Shown one piece after another: positions 7,111 through 9,256 of a stretch of 9,256 bases of DNA. Origin of the DNA: an uncultured Eubacteriales bacterium (lineage in GTDB: Bacteria; Bacillota; Clostridia; Christensenellales; Borkfalkiaceae); NCBI GenBank assembly GCA_900554485.1, contig USHO01000040.1, positions 1 through 9,256 on the forward strand. Reading direction: 5' to 3'. Position 1 is the first letter of the stretch, and each line of letters opens with the position of its first letter. The notes under the pieces are model-generated. The model ran no database searches and was not told where the DNA came from. It worked only from the letters and a program-made list of their open reading frames with translations. Both the position numbers and the translations under genes were made by a program.

Positions 7111-7136
7111 GGTTCGTTTTATTCTTGGCTGGCATA
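7111..7136 (-). repeat. right terminal inverted repeat
   Basis: This is the partner of 6856-6881, 26 of 26 bases complementary. It ends 26 bp after the stop codon of the preceding minus-strand gene (7163-7165). Confidence 0.95.
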
Positions 7137-7162
7137 CGGTTTTATCGGTTATTTCCGGAACG

Positions 7163-7906
7163 TTACGCTATATCGCCGTTTTTCGCGACAGGCAATCTGT
7201 CCGCGTCGGAAGTTTCCGACGACGAAGACGTCTTTTTATATAATAAGGCGAATTCAGAAACGGTAACGCTTACCGCCGCGTAGACGACTTCGTCCAGAAT
7301 TCTCTGCGTGGCGACCGTTCTGACGATCGTTTTCAACCAGAAAAACGGGTTGACGACGTTAATAACGCGCATGATTATACCGTATGCGCCGGTTGTCTTT
7401 TTTACGAAACCGTGTTTCAGAATTCCGCTTAAAAACCTAATGTAATCCATTGCCGTGGCGGCGGTGAAAGTATTCAGAAACGTAAGCCCCGACGCATCGA
7501 ATATTTCGGCGAGCTTGTCCGTCAGCGTATGCCCGAACGAAAACACTTCACTGCCGGTAAGTTCGAGAAACGGTCTTTGACTGTCCGGATTGAAAACTTC
7601 GGCTGTTTCTTTTATTATCGTGAAAAAACTGAATTTCTTTTCGTCGCCGGCATTTCTCTTTTTTGCTTTCAAGCCCAGAATTTTTCTGAAAGTCCTCGCT
7701 TTATACGTTCGCTTATACGCGCGTTTAGCCGAACATTCGACCGCGGCGAGAGATTTTTTTTCGTCTTCGGTAAATTCGTCGCCGTACTCCGAACCGATTC
7801 TGCGGACTATTCTGCCCTTTACGACCGCAACGATCGTAAGCGCGCCGAGTATCGCGCCCAGTACCGCCCCGCACAGAGCGACTATTATACGCAGAAATAT
7901 CATCAT
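7163..7906 (-). CDS. unrecognised membrane-anchored protein (247 aa)
   Basis: No family was recognised. Residues 7-29 are one N-terminal membrane helix with a GxxxGxxxG spacing (Gly13, 17, 21), which favours helix packing and oligomerisation. A basic KGRIVRR follows, so the rest should be cytoplasmic. Residues 40-92 are highly charged and probably helical (KRAYKRTYKARTFRK). Residues 93-225 are mixed hydrophobic, with NPFFWLKTIVR at 186-196, and may lie against the membrane. The C-terminus (226-247) is Ser-rich and polar. The ATG overlaps the previous stop as ATGA, with GAGGAGG 7 nt upstream, so it is translationally coupled. Its last third (LKTIV...SEFALLYKK) resembles in pattern the end of the preceding protein, suggesting distant paralogy. 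It is the last gene of the operon. Confidence 0.85.
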   Translation of the reverse strand: MMIFLRIIVALCGAVLGAILGALTIVAVVKGRIVRRIGSEYGDEFTEDEKKSLAAVECSAKRAYKRTYKARTFRKILGLKAKKRNAGDEKKFSFFTIIKETAEVFNPDSQRPFLELTGSEVFSFGHTLTDKLAEIFDASGLTFLNTFTAATAMDYIRFLSGILKHGFVKKTTGAYGIIMRVINVVNPFFWLKTIVRTVATQRILDEVVYAAVSVTVSEFALLYKKTSSSSETSDADRLPVAKNGDIA

Positions 7907-8700
7907 ACGGCATCCTCCTCGTCGGCAGAAACGAGGTATTTAAGTCCGTACGTCCCGCCGCGAAGATTATGCGAAAACAGCAGATTGAAATCGGATATAA
8001 GCCCTTCGAGAGCCTCTTTCACGGCATCGTCAACTACAGGAACGATTGTGGGTTTCAATGCCGCCGACGCGCCGACTTTTAACAATCTGCCCTTGATTTT
8101 ACCGAAAAACCCGACGTGTTCGGGCTCTCTGGCAGGCTTGTCCGTATAAGAACAGACGACTTCGGCAATCTTTGCCAGCGTGAGTTTTTTGGGGTCTTTT
8201 TCGTCGATTTTGCCCGTAAAAACGCGATATGCCCCGTAAGCGATCGTAAAGCCCTTGCGCGAAAGCGCATTATCGTAAATCTTTTCGAGATCGGTTAAAG
8301 CGATGTCGACGAACCCGAGAATTTCGTAAACCGTGAAATCGAGAGGCATAGAAAACCCTTCGGGGAAAAACTTATTTTCGCCTATCACGGCATACCGTTT
8401 CGTCTTTTCGTCGTAATACTCTTCCGATAAATCGGTAATCGACGTCGCCAGCAGCGCGAAAAACACTTTCGATTTGGATTTGAAATCCATGCCCGTTCTT
8501 GCGGCATCGTAATCGTCGGCGGCGGTCGAGGCGATCTCTTCCGTTGCAACGGGCGTAACACCCTTCCTGACTTTGCGCTTTTTCGACGCAAATATAAAAT
8601 ACGCAACGATCGCGAATACAAACCCCGCTGCCGCCCCGATCAGAAAGAAGAGAAATGATATGCTCTGCGAGCGGAAAAATTCTATTATTCGTTCACGCAT
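7903..8700 (-). CDS. unrecognised membrane-anchored protein (265 aa)
   Basis: No family was recognised. A single membrane helix spans about residues 14-38 and is followed by SKKRKVRK, so by the positive-inside rule the remaining 220 residues should be cytoplasmic. Residues 47-75 look like a flexible linker. The domain at 75-245 is mainly helical in appearance, with stretches VYEILGFVDIALTDLEKIYD (124-143) and LKPTIVPVVDDAVKEALEGL (215-234). The ATG lies inside the end of the exporter gene (16-bp overlap), with AGGAGG 7 nt upstream; the stop overlaps the next start by 4 bp. It has the same plan as the following protein: one N-terminal helix, a basic stretch, and a globular part with a similar end. 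The two may form a membrane complex, perhaps with the exporter; that is inference from operon context only. Confidence 0.85.
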   Translation of the reverse strand: MRERIIEFFRSQSISFLFFLIGAAAGFVFAIVAYFIFASKKRKVRKGVTPVATEEIASTAADDYDAARTGMDFKSKSKVFFALLATSITDLSEEYYDEKTKRYAVIGENKFFPEGFSMPLDFTVYEILGFVDIALTDLEKIYDNALSRKGFTIAYGAYRVFTGKIDEKDPKKLTLAKIAEVVCSYTDKPAREPEHVGFFGKIKGRLLKVGASAALKPTIVPVVDDAVKEALEGLISDFNLLFSHNLRGGTYGLKYLVSADEEDAV

Positions 8701-9256
8701 AAATCGTCCTCCTTTCCTTTTTTATATAATGATACGATCGTCGGCAAAGACAACGGCAATGCGAGCAGAAAAGTCACGAAATCGGCAGCCGCCTGAGCGG
8801 TCTGTAATCCGAACAGCCCGAACGCATAGCCGAAAATAAACACTATCGGCACATATGCCAAACCCTGACGCGCGACGGCAAGCATCGTAGCGGAAACGAC
8901 TTTGCCTATATTCTGCAAAAGCATGTTTGAAATCGTTATGAACGGCGTAAACGCAAAAAAGACGCACTGCGCTCCGAATGCGACTTCGGCATAATCGACG
9001 ACCGTCGGATCTACCGAAAACGGCGACGATATTTGCCGAGCGAACACAATACCTATCGCCGACACAAGTACCGAAAACCCCGTACACACGACAAGAGAAA
9101 ATACATATCCGCGCACTACGCGCGTATATTTTTTAGCCCCGTAATTAAATCCGCAGACAGGTTGAAACCCCTGCCCGAAACCGATTATCACCGACGAACA
9201 GAAACCTGTTATTTTAGCGACTATGCCCAGTGCGGCAATAGCCGCATCAGCCTCTG
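8685..9256 (-). CDS. MATE-family multidrug/metabolite exporter, C-terminal part
   Basis: The frame is open to the right edge, so the 5' part is missing; 189 residues plus the stop are visible of about 450 usual for the family. The family is MATE (Na+ or H+ coupled antiporters that export cationic drugs or metabolites through the cytoplasmic membrane). The evidence is the C-lobe signature GQGFQPVCGFNYGAKKYTRV (visible residues 27-46), an upstream DAAIAALGIV segment, and a RQGLAYVPIVFIFGYAFGLFGLQTAQAAADFVTFLLALPL stretch typical of the last helices. About four membrane segments follow the signature (about 47-70, 83-110, 118-140 and 145-170), matching TM9-TM12, with a short charged tail KKGKEDDLCVNE. 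A GTG at 9191 is internal, not a start. The stop overlaps the next gene by 16 bp, so the genes are cotranscribed. The substrate cannot be told from this part. Confidence 0.92.
   Translation of the reverse strand, partial: EADAAIAALGIVAKITGFCSSVIIGFGQGFQPVCGFNYGAKKYTRVVRGYVFSLVVCTGFSVLVSAIGIVFARQISSPFSVDPTVVDYAEVAFGAQCVFFAFTPFITISNMLLQNIGKVVSATMLAVARQGLAYVPIVFIFGYAFGLFGLQTAQAAADFVTFLLALPLSLPTIVSLYKKGKEDDLCVNE

Larger units (their letters stand above)
6856..7136. mobile_element. 281-bp MITE-like element with perfect 26-bp terminal inverted repeats
   Basis: The segment begins TATGCCAGCC...AACGAACC (6856-6881) and ends with the exact reverse complement (7111-7136). A second inverted pair, TACGTCTGGTA (6932-6942) and TACCAGACGTA (7050-7060), lies exactly 76 bp inside each end, so the layout is symmetrical. 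A third hairpin (7076-7102) lies near the right end. Both outer ends are TA; if these represent a duplicated TA target, the repeats proper are 24 bp, as in IS630/Tc1-type derivatives. No longer target duplication is visible. There is no transposase; open frames crossing it have no recognised domain. It is probably non-autonomous and moved by an element elsewhere. An alternative is a non-mobile structured RNA. Confidence 0.65.

Noticed and set aside
6850..7142. Target-site duplication longer than TA flanking the inverted-repeat element
   Set aside because: The flanks TTATGT on the left and CGGTTT on the right do not match; only the TA at each edge is compatible with a duplication.
7529..8149. 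206-codon plus-strand open frame
   Set aside because: It runs antisense across the junction of the two coupled membrane-protein genes, which have RBSs and proper overlaps; no domain is seen.

Overview
The window reads as a stretch of chromosome from a Gram-positive bacterium of class Clostridia. It contains the 5' half of a 16S rRNA gene of clostridial type, strong AGGAGG-class ribosome binding sites, and a giant lipoprotein built from GLUG, InlB-type and BspA-type repeats, a combination typical of uncultured gut Clostridia. Placement near Christensenellales is a guess from overall flavour, not a result. Every gene runs on the minus strand, co-directional with the rRNA operon.

Reading in the direction of transcription, from the right edge: (1) 9256-7163 is a tightly coupled three-gene operon. 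It holds the C-terminal part of a MATE-family exporter cut by the window edge, then two unrecognised small proteins with one N-terminal membrane helix each. Coding overlaps are 16 bp and 4 bp, and each small gene has its own strong RBS. (2) 7136-6856 is a 281-bp non-coding element with perfect 26-bp terminal inverted repeats that begin and end in TA. It looks like a MITE, and it lies between the operon's last stop codon and what appears to be the operon's intrinsic terminator (6832-6786). (3) 6785-6584 is the control region of the large gene. It has a 12-base G:C homopolymer directly beside a TTGAC -35 core, -10-like hexamers downstream, and an operator-like dyad over the predicted start of transcription. 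(4) 6583-1217 encodes a 1788-residue lipoprotein: lipobox, small beta domain, Fn3-like module, GLUG beta-helix region, second Fn3-like module, InlB-type B repeats, then a long BspA-type leucine-rich repeat region. (5) 1216-770 holds an AT-rich UP-like block, a strong rrn promoter and a roughly 230-nt 16S leader. (6) 769-1 is the 16S rRNA gene, truncated at its 3' side by the window.

The most interesting reading is that the giant surface lipoprotein is phase variable. The homopolymer lies between the -35 and the -10 candidates, the layout known from meningococcal porA, so slippage would change promoter spacing. The lipoprotein probably acts in adhesion or binding at the cell surface. The operon upstream is separate and pairs a drug/metabolite exporter with two membrane-anchored proteins that may be distant paralogues of each other. 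No CRISPR array, tRNA gene, transposase or defence gene was seen.
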